A stretch of 64,000 bases of DNA from Emiliania huxleyi CCMP1516 (Eukaryota; Haptophyta; Isochrysidales; Noelaerhabdaceae), in the NCBI RefSeq assembly GCF_000372725.1, contig NW_005200507.1, positions 516,750-580,749 of the forward strand, given 5' to 3'. The notes below the pieces were generated by a model. It saw only the letters and a program-made list of their open reading frames with translations, was not told the origin of the DNA and did not search any database. Positions 21,293 through 29,778 of the stretch are shown piece by piece. Numbering within the stretch: the stretch's first letter is position 1; every line of letters begins with the position of its first letter. The position numbers were made by a program, and so were the translations under genes.

Positions 21293-21470
21293 CATCGCTT
21301 CCAGGGAGGGGGGCGCCCTTCTACTCACACCACATGCTAGGGGGGGGGTCCGACCCCCCCAGCACCTTCACCACATGCTAGGGGGGGGTCCCGACCCGGC
21401 CCCAGCGCCCACCACATGCTAGGGGGGGGTGGGGCGTGAGTAGAAGGGCGCCCCCCTCCCTGGAAGCGAT
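21293..21470. repeat. Perfect ~35-bp inverted repeat around triplicated CACCACATGCTAGGGGGG
   Basis: Bases 21293-21327 (ATCGCTTCCAGGGAGGGGGG...) and 21436-21470 are exact inverted copies. The ~108-base loop carries three copies of ACCACATGCTAGGGGGGG. One arm resembles the first 55 bases of the window. Confidence 0.85.
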
Positions 21471-22001
21471 GTCCGCCTGCTCCAGTGGAGCTGCTCTCCA
21501 GGCTTCTGTCGCAAAGAGCTGCATGCCACCGAAGGCGCTGTCGAGGTTCGCCGAGCGCGGCGCAGGTTGGGGGAAGCCGCCACCGACGAGCGCGTTGGAC
21601 TTTTCACTCCGGACAAAGACGGGTAGACGCACACGAGCCGCGGTCGTCTACCCGTCATAGTGGCGAGGCGCGGGACCTCCCCGGTGGGGCCCCGGACCCC
21701 ACTTCCCGCCTCTGACCTCTCCGTCTCTGACTCTCTGTGAGTGTGACTGTGTGGCGAAGTGGGTCGCGTGGCGTCCGGCGTCCCCCGATTTCCGTCTCAA
21801 CTCAGCCTCCAATCCCTCTACCACCGACATGCCGAGTATCGCGGCGTGCGGCACAGTGCAGAGAGACGCTGGGAGTCTTCTTTCTCATGCGCGAGACAAA
21901 CCGAAACCAGTAACCTCAAACGCACGCACGCGGCAGCAACGGCCGGACCTCCACCCAGGACCGATTCCGCTCGCGACGCGCCTGCCCACGCCCCGGCTGC
22001 C
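21471..22001. other. Intergenic downstream of the bestrophin-like gene
   Basis: Contains the 3' flank of the minus-strand bestrophin-like gene. No gene or strong repeat was recognised. Confidence 0.4.
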
Positions 22002-23949
22002 TCAGAGGGCGGTGGACGAGCGGGTGGCGGCCCCCTCGTCCGACTTGTCCGAGGGCCTGCCCTCGTCTGCGTCGCGCTTCCACTTCCGGTAGTCGGCCAT
22101 GCTCCCGTGGACGGTCATGCTCGCGCCTCTCCCGTGGCTCGACCACGGGGCGGACATCTCCTCGACAGCCTTGCTGCCGATCGCCATCGAGAGGAAGGGC
22201 CCGTAGCGGCACGGCCCCTCCGGCCACTCGCGCAGGTCGTCGCCCGCGAGGGAGGCGATGGAGAGCAGCCGCTCGTCGAAGTAGGCCTGCAGCAGCGGCG
22301 CGTCGAGCCGGTTGGCGCCGAAGGTCCAGCCGAGCGTGGTGGTGAACGGGTCCTCGATGTCGCGCGCAACCTCGTTGAGGCCGAACAGGAAGGCGACCGA
22401 GCAGAAGGAGATGACCACCGCGAGGGGGAGGGAGGCGACCTTGTCCACCACAACCACCGGGAAGAGGCCTACTCAAGCTCGCCGTGTCAACAGCGCGCGC
22501 TCGCGGCCTGTGCCGCCTCCGACCGCGAGGGGCGGCCGAGGTTGACGAGGCAGATGAAGGCGTTGAGCTGCGCGTACGCGAAGGGGAAGGGCGTGTCCAC
22601 CACCTTGAGGGCGGCGTGGTACGGCAGCGTGCCGTCCGAGAGGACCTGGTAGATGCGCGAGACGATCGGCGCGTCGTGGCCGAGCCCGCCTGAGGCGCGG
22701 CGGTGCGGGGAGGCTGGGGGGGGGGGGGGGGGGGGGTTTTCCCCAGGGCCTTGGCAAGGGTGGGGGGGCCAAGGCNNNNNNNNNNNNNNNNNNNNNNNNN
22801 NNNNNNNNNNNNNNNNNNNNNNNNNNNNNNNNNNNNNNNNNNNNNNNNNNNNNNNNNNNNNNNNNNNNNNNNNNNCCCCGACGCCGCCACCGCTAGCCCT
22901 TCGCGGAAGTGGCGTGGGGGGAGGAGGCGCACAGGGGCGAGTGCGTGGTGGTGGGGCGAGGGCCTGGGCGGTGGCTCGCCCGTCTTGCGCCGCTTGACGA
23001 GGAGGGAGTGGAGCCAGCCGAGGACGACGTGCACCCGCTCAGTCGACCGCTCGAGGGAGTGGCGCTCGCAGGGCTCGAGGCCGCCGAGCACGTCGACCGG
23101 GTTGCGACGCGCGAAGTCCGCCTCGTCGTCCGCGAGCCCGTCGAACCACGACGCCGCCGTGTAGCTCTGGTGCCTCTGCTCGCCCGGCCGGCGGGAAGGA
23201 GAGCGGGCGCGGAGCGAGTCGAGGCTTCGGTCGCAGCGGAGGGTGTGGATCGCCGTCGCGTGGAGCAGCGAGCCAAGGTGGAGCAGGCAGCGCGCGAAGG
23301 CCGCCGACTCCTTCTCTCGCAGCTTCGCCTCGTCGTCCGCCTCCTCGTCCATGTACGCCGACATGAGGATGGCGTCGCACCACTTGCTCGCCATGCTCTG
23401 CACCGCGGAGCGAGCCTCCCAGTAGCGGCCGAGGCTCTGGTTGAGCCGCATCACGAGCCCGAAGCCCGAGGCGAGCAGGATCGCCGAGTACGCGTACGTG
23501 TGCATGAAGATGAAGTCGTTGTCTGAGTTGTTCCCTTCGATGCCGTCTTGCGGGTTGCCGTTTGCGCAAAATGAGGGCCACACCTGGCAGCCGACCTGGG
23601 TGTGGAGCACGGCCGCGTAGCCGCCGGCGAGCGTAGCCCACGGAAGCGTGCGCACCAGCGCGCTCCCGCGCAGCGATAGCATCAGCGGCACGTCGGCGAT
23701 CATCCCCTTTCTGTACGTGCGTGCCGGTCGGGCGCGCTCGCGCAGCTTCGAGCCGCCCGGGGCCGGAGCAGCAAGCGCTTCCTCAGACACGATCGTCAGC
23801 CCGTGCGGCAGCTCACCGGACGCGATCGACGCGTCCGGCGACTCGCGGGAGGGCGACTCCATCACAGACGACCGGCAAGCAGCGAAAGTCGATCGGACAC
23901 ACAGCTTCGACGAGAAGCCGCCGACGTGATGCAAAACGGCGCTCTTCAC
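22002..23949 (-). CDS. Bestrophin-family anion channel
   Basis: Three exons (23949-22980, 22689-22537, 22468-22002) give 529 residues in perfect phase; both introns are GC-AG. Bestrophins form pentameric chloride/bicarbonate channels. The N-terminal conserved block reads YRKGMIADVPLMLSLRGSAL, then an S/T-free span and NQSLGRYWEARSAVQSM, the RYWEAR signature of the family. Exon 2 supplies APIVSRIYQVLSDG and DTPFPFAYAQLNAFICLVNL, matching the PFPY transmembrane segment. Exon 3 adds a hydrophobic segment and LNEVARDIEDPFTTTLG, equivalent to the conserved GxEVAxxIxxPF motif. A second possible start is at 23862. The assembly gap (22776-22875) is entirely inside intron 1, so the protein is complete. 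In coccolithophores such channels are plausible bicarbonate routes; localisation is unknown. Confidence 0.85.
22776..22875. other. Assembly gap of exactly 100 N
   Basis: A run of 100 N, the usual placeholder for a gap of unknown size, flanked by long G-runs that probably stopped sequencing. Confidence 1.
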
Positions 23950-24215
23950 GGCTAGCTTTACAGAAGATCACAACCCGCCGAAAGCTTGGCGCAACCCGGG
24001 CCCGAAATGGCGTCACGCAAAAGCAGAAGCCGGGCCCGAAATCGCGCGCACACAGTCACGCAACACGCGGGGTCCCAGGGAAGGCGAGCAAAAACCTTAT
24101 CGCGCGCGCTAGACGCCGACTCGGAGGCTGCAACAAAACAAACCTCCGGAGCACCGGTCACTCAGGCCTCAGGGCGCGCAGCCGGAGAGAGAGGGAGGCG
24201 CTCAATCCCGCACGC
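23935..24215 (+). repeat. Dispersed repeat shared with 3915-4105
   Basis: It shares CTCTTCAC, GGGCCCGAAAT, AGTCACGCAA, CTTATCGCGCG, AGACGCCGAC and CGCGCAGCCGGAGAGAGAG in the same order as 3915-4105. It overlaps the 5' end of the bestrophin-like gene, pointing away from it. Confidence 0.7.
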
Positions 24216-24356
24216 GGCGAGCGCCCCCATCATCTCCGCCTCCATACGCATCCTCCTCCTGCCAGCTTGAGCGCCTCCTCCACGCCCGTGCCCGCGCCCG
24301 CAGAGCGTCCGCACCGCAGCGTCCTCGCCGGGCGGTGGCTGCGGCCGCAGCTGCGG

Positions 24357-24383
24357 GCACTTGGAGCACTTGGAGTGCAGCCG
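24357..24383 (+). repeat. GCACTTGGAGCACTTGGAGT motif
   Basis: The same short repeat appears at 31617-31640 and 51858-51885. Confidence 0.6.
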
Positions 24384-24565
24384 GCTACATGTGTATCGCT
24401 GGCAACCTCATGTCACACCCACGGGCTATAGCAGCAGCCGCAGCAGAGGCAGCAACAGCGGCAAAAGCAGCGGTAAGCCGCTACACGCAAGCAACACAAA
24501 TCTCTCTCTGTCTCTCGCAAGCACAGTCCACAGATGACAACAAAATCTCTCTCTCTCTCAGATGA

Positions 24566-24605
24566 CACACAAAACATGAGTTGTTTGGTATTGCTAAATC
24601 TCCCG

Positions 24606-24646
<41 letters not shown>

Positions 24647-24810
24647 ACTCACTCTCTCTCTCTCTCTCTCACTCACTTTTTGTTGTGTCAGAGGGTTGTC
24701 CCTTTTTTCATGTTTTTGTGTTGTTGTCTCTCGCAGTTGTCTCACTCAGGAGAGAGAGATTTTTGAAATCAACAAGAAATCACGACTCTCACAGTGATTT
24801 GGGCTCGGCA
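24566..24810. repeat. Family B repeat followed by a CT microsatellite
   Basis: TGAGTTGTTTGGTATTGCTAA (family B) runs into (CT)n tracts at 24600-24672. The remainder to 24810 is T-rich. Confidence 0.8.
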
Positions 24811-24811
24811 G

Positions 24812-24893
24812 CTTGAGCACTTGAGCACTTGATAGGGTCGATTCCGCGCATGGTAGCTACGGGACCCCTCGATCGTCTCGCCCACCCTCACTG
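24812..24893 (-). repeat. Inverted copy of the 2889-2962 repeat
   Basis: GAGCACTTGATAGGGTCGAT through GGGACCCCTCGATCGTCTCG to CCCACCCTCACTGG is the reverse complement of 2889-2962. Confidence 0.75.
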
Positions 24894-25214
24894 GTGGCTC
24901 GGCAGCTTGTTAGCCCTCAGCCGAAGCTGGGGCCGGTCCCGTAGCCGAGAGAGCCCGCGCCGATGAGTTCGACGCGGTCGGGGGGCCTGCGGGGGGCCTT
25001 GCGGAGAGGCCACAGCGAGATGGCGATCGCTATACTTCATGGTGCCCTAAGACAAAGTGGGGCTGGCTGACTAGCCAGAGGTCGATACTCTGGACGACCC
25101 ATAGGATGCCACGAATGCCTGAGGGAGAGGGAGGCGAGGCCAGAGGCAGACTCAGCTGCTCTCGGGTGATCTCGCGTTGGAGAGAGATTCTCTCGCGTTG
25201 GTGGGTGGCTGAAG

Positions 25215-25300
25215 GGATACCCATCGCTGAGCCGACGATGCTTATGGGTAGCCCCAGGGTGGCGCCCACCCCCATACCCTCAGGCACTTGCCTGCGCCCT
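25215..25300 (+). repeat. Dispersed repeat, inverted copy at 29222-29312
   Basis: GGATACCCATCGCTGAGCCG through GGCGCCCACCCCCATACCCT to TTGCCTGCGCCCT is the reverse complement of 29222-29312. The two copies bracket the ligand-gated channel gene. Confidence 0.8.
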
Positions 25301-25309
25301 GGCCGCGCA

Positions 25310-25520
25310 TGCCGCGCACGCGTGCGCACGCGCGCGCACGCCGCGCACGCGCGCGCACGTGCGCGCGCGCGCGCGTGCGCGCACGTGTGCGCACGCGGCA
25401 CTACGCGGCACTACGCAGCACTACGCGCCCGCGCGCGCACGCCCGCGCACGCCCGCGCACGCCCGCGCACGCCCGCGCACGCCCGCGCGCACGCCCGCGC
25501 GCACGCCGCACTACGCGGCA
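25310..25520 (+). repeat. Alternating purine-pyrimidine (CG/CA) tract
   Basis: About 200 bases of GCGCAC/GCGCGC repeats (for example CGTGCGCGCGCGCGCGCGTG) with three ACTACGCGGC units on either side. Such tracts favour left-handed Z-DNA. Open frames here are artefacts. Confidence 0.85.
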
Positions 25521-26109
25521 CTGCCCAGGTTCCCTCACGCTCAGATTCCTTCACGCTCAGATTCCCTCACGCTCAGATTCCGTGCAAGGGGGTGCCGAGG
25601 TATGCCGCAGGCCGGGAGGGTAGCGCATGTGCGGCTGACTCGAGGCCGCGTAGCCACTCCACACGACGCGTCCCACTGCGCTCCAGATTGTCAGGTTGAA
25701 GGAGGCCTGCACCGAACCACGGTCGGTGTGCTGCGGCGCCCACGAGAACACCGGAGTGCTTCCGTGAGGCAGAGCAAACTTTGGGCCGGCGAACCAGTCG
25801 GAGCTCGACGCACGGAGACGGATAGGTGGGAACAGCGGCAGCAAGGAGTTCAGAGGCGTCATCAACAAGGCCGCAGTCATGTGGCTCAGGCCTCGCAGGT
25901 GTTGTCAAGTGCTCCAAGTGCTCTCAACCTTTCTCACAGCACGCTGGGCGCCGCCACAGTTTGGGGGGCACACGAGCGGAAAAGAATTTGAGTTGGGTGT
26001 GGCTGCAGAAGCAGCGCATCTCAGTCGTTCTTCACACGGCCATCGCAGAGCAGATTGTGAATGAGCTTGCCTGCGGCGAGGGCGGTCGAGTGCACGGAGC
26101 TAAGTGCCT
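25521..26109. other. Intergenic, no gene recognised
   Basis: It starts with three to four direct copies of TTCCCTCACGCTCAGA (25538-25585). The rest has short frames only and no recognisable motif. Confidence 0.5.
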
Positions 26110-26466
26110 CGCCGTCCTCGCGGGAGTCGCTTAGGCGGCTCCCGTGGTGTACCTGTGTTAGTGCCAGTGCGCGCCAGTCCCGTGCCCAGTGTTGTGTGAG
26201 CGGAAAAGAATTTTACAACGAAACTCCCTCGCAGTGTGCGGAAAAGAATTTTCAACGACTCCTTCGCACGTCTCCTTAAAATCCCTGTGTGGTGGCGGCG
26301 TGCCGTCCTCCCATCCCTCCCTTGGGTTGTCTGTTTTCTTTCTTTCTTTTTACACTAGGCACGGGACTGGCGCACACTGGCACTAACACAGGGAGAGAGT
26401 CCTCTCTCTCCCCAACACAGGTACACCACGGGAGCCGCCTAAGCGACTCCCGCGAGGACGGCGAAG
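26110..26466. mobile_element. Foldback element enclosing a family A repeat
   Basis: The left arm (26110-26193, GCCGTCCTCGCGGGAGTCGC... to CCAGTCCCGTGCC) and right arm (26352-26466) are inverted copies. The right arm is interrupted by a ~30-base AG/CT-rich insertion duplicating AACACAG. The loop contains two AAAAGAATTTT boxes and a family A repeat (26272-26352). No ORF is present. It lies ~400 bases upstream of the channel gene. Confidence 0.7.
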
Positions 26467-26484
26467 AATTTTAGAACACTCTGC

Positions 26485-26635
26485 CTCCTCCCTCCCTGCT
26501 TCCCTCCCTCCCTCCCTCCCTCCCTCCCTCCCTCCCTCCCTCCCTCGCTCGCTCGCTCACAAACAAACAAACAGGACAGAGAGAGATTTTTAGCAATACC
26601 ATCAATACCAAACAAATCTAACACCCAGTGTAACA
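26485..26635. repeat. (CCCT)n tract and family B repeat
   Basis: About 14 CCCT/CTCC units (26487-26545) are followed by CTCG repeats and AGATTTTTAGCAATACCA (family B). Confidence 0.8.
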
Positions 26636-26861
26636 GAGCTGGAGCGACGCTGACCGAGTGCGTTGGGTGTGGGTGCGATTTGCGGGCCGCAGCATTTCTC
26701 CCAATTAATGAAAGCTTGATTCCTAATTTTCGTATAAGTTCCGGGAGAAACGTGCGTCCGCTGAGCGCGCTCAGAGGCTGGCGCCTGAGAGGAGTCTACA
26801 CTAGAGAAAGGGAGAGGGGCGGGTGTTCTCTAGGCCCTAGAGAGAGAGCACAAGCACATAC

Positions 26862-29030
26862 ATGCGCGAATCGCTCTCGGCTCTGCTTGCGGCGACGCTG
26901 CCACAGGCCGTGGCGGTGATTCCCGGGTCCGCGCGGTACTTCCCTCCCCCGGCGCCCAGCTACACGCAGCAGCCTTCCGCCGTCAAGCCAACGGAGCTGT
27001 CTTTCGCCGGTCGCGCATCGGGCCCGGAGCTAACCCAGCCCAGCCTCACTAGCGAGGCCACGCGGCTTCGCAGTGACCTGCTTCGAGGGTACGACCGGTT
27101 GGCTGCTCCCATCACCACCGTCGGCGTACAGATACGCTTCTTCAAGGTGGAGGGAGTCCGGGCAGCCGAGGGCTCGATGCGGCTCAAGATCTGGCTCCGC
27201 CTGACGTGGTCCGACGAGCGGCTCCGGTGGAATGCGGCCGAGTATAGCAACCTCAGCTACGCCGTCTTCGGCGAGCACGAGGTTTGGGTCCCCGACATCC
27301 AGCCCTACAATACCATGGTGGGGATAAGCAACACGCTCGATGCCGTCGCCATGACAGTCTCTCCGGACGGCTCTGTGTTCTGGAGCCGGCCAGGCATGCT
27401 CGACGTCATGTGCAAATTTTCGGGGCTAGTCGCCTTTCCCTTCGACACGCTCTCGTGTGTGATTGAGATGGGTGGCTGGTCCCTCAGCGGCAATGTGCAG
27501 AACATCACCCTCGAAGACGGCGGCTACGTCTTCTCGAGCCAGGAGGAGTCGGCCGGCACGTCGTACCAGGAGTACACTATCAAGTCGATCGAGGTCTCCC
27601 GGGAGACTTACTTTTACCCGTGCTGCCCCGATGAGCCGTGGCCGATTCTCAAGTACTTGGTCAACCTGGACCGCGCGCATGAGTACTATACCACGCTCGT
27701 CATCTGGCCGTCTGTGCTGCTGACGTACTGCTCCATGGGCGTCTTCTTCATGTCATGCGAGGTGGGCGAGCGCCTCTCGTACGGAATCACGCTGCTGCTC
27801 GCGGCGGAGGTGACCAAGGTAGTGATGGCCAACTTCCTGCCCGTCTGTGGAGAGCTGCTGTGGATCGATCTCTTCACAGTGGTCTGCTCCGCCTTCAGCG
27901 TCCTCTCGCTCATCGAGTCGTTGGTGGTGCTCTCCCTTGCGTACCACCGAAAGAAGTACATCCTTCCGAGATGGATAGTGCTTATGTGCCGCCTCGCCCT
28001 CGGCTACGACCCCGCCGGACGCACGGTGCTGGCAGACGAGACTGTGCTCACAGGCGGCGTCGATCCTGATGTGGAGCCGTGCGCCGGCCCGATCTACCGC
28101 AGCCTCACGCGGAGTGGCGCGGGACCAGGCAGCAGCGAGGGACCAGGTAGCGTGTGGCTGCGCGGCGCGGGCTTGTCGGGCGCGCAGAGCACCGTCGACG
28201 CGCAGGTAGTCGCTTCGCGCCTGGCCTTCTACGAGAGCCTCTTCTTTAGAATCGACGCCGAGGCCGACGGCTACTTGGGCCTCGAGGATATGAGCCGCTT
28301 CCTCTCTTTCATCTTGGTCGAGTGGGAAAGCGAAGCTTGCACGCGTGTGTGTAAGCTGGCGGACTTGAATCAGGATGGCCTCATCGTCCGGAGAGAGTTT
28401 GTCGAGCTTTGCGCTACCGTCCTCGCCGACGAGCCCATCCCATACGTGGAGCAGGCGGCCGAAAACTTCTTGCACGCGCAGGAGCTCACGCAGCGGCGGA
28501 GCCGGGCCCACTGGGCTGGCGCCGCTCAGCAGGTCGACCGCCTCGCACGGCTGACGCTCCCCTTCCTGTACACTACCTCCCTGCTCGTCCTCTTCCAGCT
28601 CGACCTCTCCGACCCATACCTTAGCGACCCCGGCGCGCGCATGATTGTTGGCATCGGGGTACCTTCCATGTCGACGGCTGGGATCATCAAGTCGCTCGTC
28701 CCCACTTTTGTCGTCCTTCTGTGCATTGTCGGCTGGCTGGGCATTCGGAGCTACGCTCGCCAGAGGAAGCTGCTGCGCAAGCAGCCCACGCGCGACGAGA
28801 TCCGGCTGCGCAACGGTGCGAGGCCGCGGCAGCTACCAAACAGGCTCGAGTTTCGGCGCGCCTTCGATTCCCTTGGGGTGAGGATCAGGAGCAGCACGAG
28901 CACCTCTAGACGAGCGGCGGCCGGGCTGCGGCCGACGGCAGTCCCGGCGCTGTCTGAGGACGACGACGAGCAGGTGGGGGCTGCGGAAAGCGCAGAACAG
29001 TGCAGCGTATCTGTACCATGTCCCCTGTAG
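26862..29030 (+). CDS. Pentameric ligand-gated ion channel with EF-hands
   Basis: A single-exon, 722-residue Cys-loop-type channel. The N-terminus is moderately hydrophobic (possible signal peptide, residues 1-23). The ligand-binding domain has IWLRLTWSDERLRWN (loop D, W116), WVPDIQPYN (loop A, W142-Y149-N150), a Cys-loop C184...FPFD...C199, GGWS (loop B, W206) and YPCCPDEPW (loop C, Y252, C254-C255, W260). These match the principal nicotinic positions. M1 is ~276-297 and M2 ~304-326 (GER before the pore helix, Leu at 9'), with M3 ~334-361. The M3-M4 loop contains EF-hand loops at 465-476 and 501-512. Two hydrophobic segments follow (563-580 and 608-630), then a basic, Ser-rich tail. An animal channel would be 450-550 residues; the extra length lies in the intracellular loop and tail. 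Family certainty is high; ligand and physiology are unknown. Confidence 0.92.
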   Translation: MRESLSALLAATLPQAVAVIPGSARYFPPPAPSYTQQPSAVKPTELSFAGRASGPELTQPSLTSEATRLRSDLLRGYDRLAAPITTVGVQIRFFKVEGVRAAEGSMRLKIWLRLTWSDERLRWNAAEYSNLSYAVFGEHEVWVPDIQPYNTMVGISNTLDAVAMTVSPDGSVFWSRPGMLDVMCKFSGLVAFPFDTLSCVIEMGGWSLSGNVQNITLEDGGYVFSSQEESAGTSYQEYTIKSIEVSRETYFYPCCPDEPWPILKYLVNLDRAHEYYTTLVIWPSVLLTYCSMGVFFMSCEVGERLSYGITLLLAAEVTKVVMANFLPVCGELLWIDLFTVVCSAFSVLSLIESLVVLSLAYHRKKYILPRWIVLMCRLALGYDPAGRTVLADETVLTGGVDPDVEPCAGPIYRSLTRSGAGPGSSEGPGSVWLRGAGLSGAQSTVDAQVVASRLAFYESLFFRIDAEADGYLGLEDMSRFLSFILVEWESEACTRVCKLADLNQDGLIVRREFVELCATVLADEPIPYVEQAAENFLHAQELTQRRSRAHWAGAAQQVDRLARLTLPFLYTTSLLVLFQLDLSDPYLSDPGARMIVGIGVPSMSTAGIIKSLVPTFVVLLCIVGWLGIRSYARQRKLLRKQPTRDEIRLRNGARPRQLPNRLEFRRAFDSLGVRIRSSTSTSRRAAAGLRPTAVPALSEDDDEQVGAAESAEQCSVSVPCPL

Positions 29031-29220
29031 TGGCACGCACATGCCTTGATATGTGCACCATCTGTACCATGCCCATGTAGTAGCGCGCATGCGCGCGCTG
29101 ATATGTGCACAACGTAAAGTATGCATGATTATAATAAAATAACAGTCACACAGCAGAGACGGTACTCGGTAGAGCTAGAGGGATGGAGTGAGATCTTGCG
29201 GGGCAGGGCGTAGGCTAGCG
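29031..29220. other. 3' flank of the channel gene
   Basis: A ~50-base unit with TGTACCATG(T/C)CC...GATATGTGCAC occurs twice (28990-29105). An AT-rich ATTATAATAAAATAACA at 29128-29144 is a plausible polyadenylation region. Confidence 0.5.
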
Positions 29221-29221
29221 C

Positions 29222-29312
29222 GTGAGGGCGCAGGCAAGTGCCCGAGGGTATGGGGGTGGGCGCCACCCTGGGGCTACCCGTAGCATTGTCGGCTCAGTGA
29301 TGGGTATCCAAG
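29222..29312 (-). repeat. Inverted copy of the 25215-25300 repeat
   Basis: GAGGGCGCAGGCAAGTGCCC through GGTATGGGGGTGGGCGCCAC to TGATGGGTATCC mirrors 25215-25300. Confidence 0.8.
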
Positions 29313-29520
29313 GACCCGATGGTCCTGTCTCTCTCACTCATCAGATGAGAAGGAGGAGAGACAGCAACGACAGTCAGGGCCCGAAATCATGTTCATGTCA
29401 TGTGCATGCTCCCCTTTCGAGAACCTTTCGTATCGGAAAAGAGAAAAGTAGCACCCGGGAGTGCGTTGCCGTGACACTTTGCCTCGCTTTGCCTTCCGCC
29501 TAAATCTGCACATCCTGACG

Positions 29521-29778
29521 ATGCCCGACGCAGAGGAGCCGCAGCCCACGTACGAGGACCTGCAACGTGAGAACGAGGAACTGAAGGTTCCGCCCAATCA
29601 CAGTACCCACCTCATTCGCCGAACGCGCCGGCCGCTCAACCAAAACACCCTCTCGTTGCAGGCAAAGGTTTACGCCGCGCAAGTCACCAAGCCCCCCCGC
29701 GAGCGCCAGCGCGGCGGGATGAACTCATTCAGCGATCCGACGGACACCTCTTGCGTTTGCGGCTGCACAATCGCATAG
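29521..29778 (+). CDS. Small CaaX-terminated coiled-coil protein (G-gamma-like?)
   Basis: Two exons (29521-29586 and 29662-29778, GT-AG intron, phase 0) give 60 residues. The first half is a heptad-rich helix (YEDLQRENEELKAKVYAAQ). The C-terminus is SCVCGCTIA: a CaaX box (CTIA) predicted to be farnesylated, with two more cysteines just before it. Size, N-terminal coiled coil and prenylation signal together resemble heterotrimeric G-protein gamma subunits, but the sequence is too short to prove it. Alternatives are another small prenylated adaptor or chance. It lies 490 bases downstream of the ligand-gated channel on the same strand. Confidence 0.5.
   Translation: MPDAEEPQPTYEDLQRENEELKVPPNHSTHLIRRTRRPLNQNTLSLQAKVYAAQVTKPPRERQRGGMNSFSDPTDTSCVCGCTIA

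Noticed and set aside
21916..23949. A 677-residue frame running through the N gap
   Set aside because: The frame crosses 100 N and two introns. The three-exon bestrophin model explains the homologous segments and ends at 22002.
24940..25030. A tRNA or other structured RNA gene
   Set aside because: I looked for a GGTTCGANTCC-type T-loop and a matching acceptor stem here and elsewhere and found none.
25310..25520. A CRISPR-like array in the CGCGCAC repeats
   Set aside because: There are no unique spacers of constant length and the genome is eukaryotic; it is a microsatellite.
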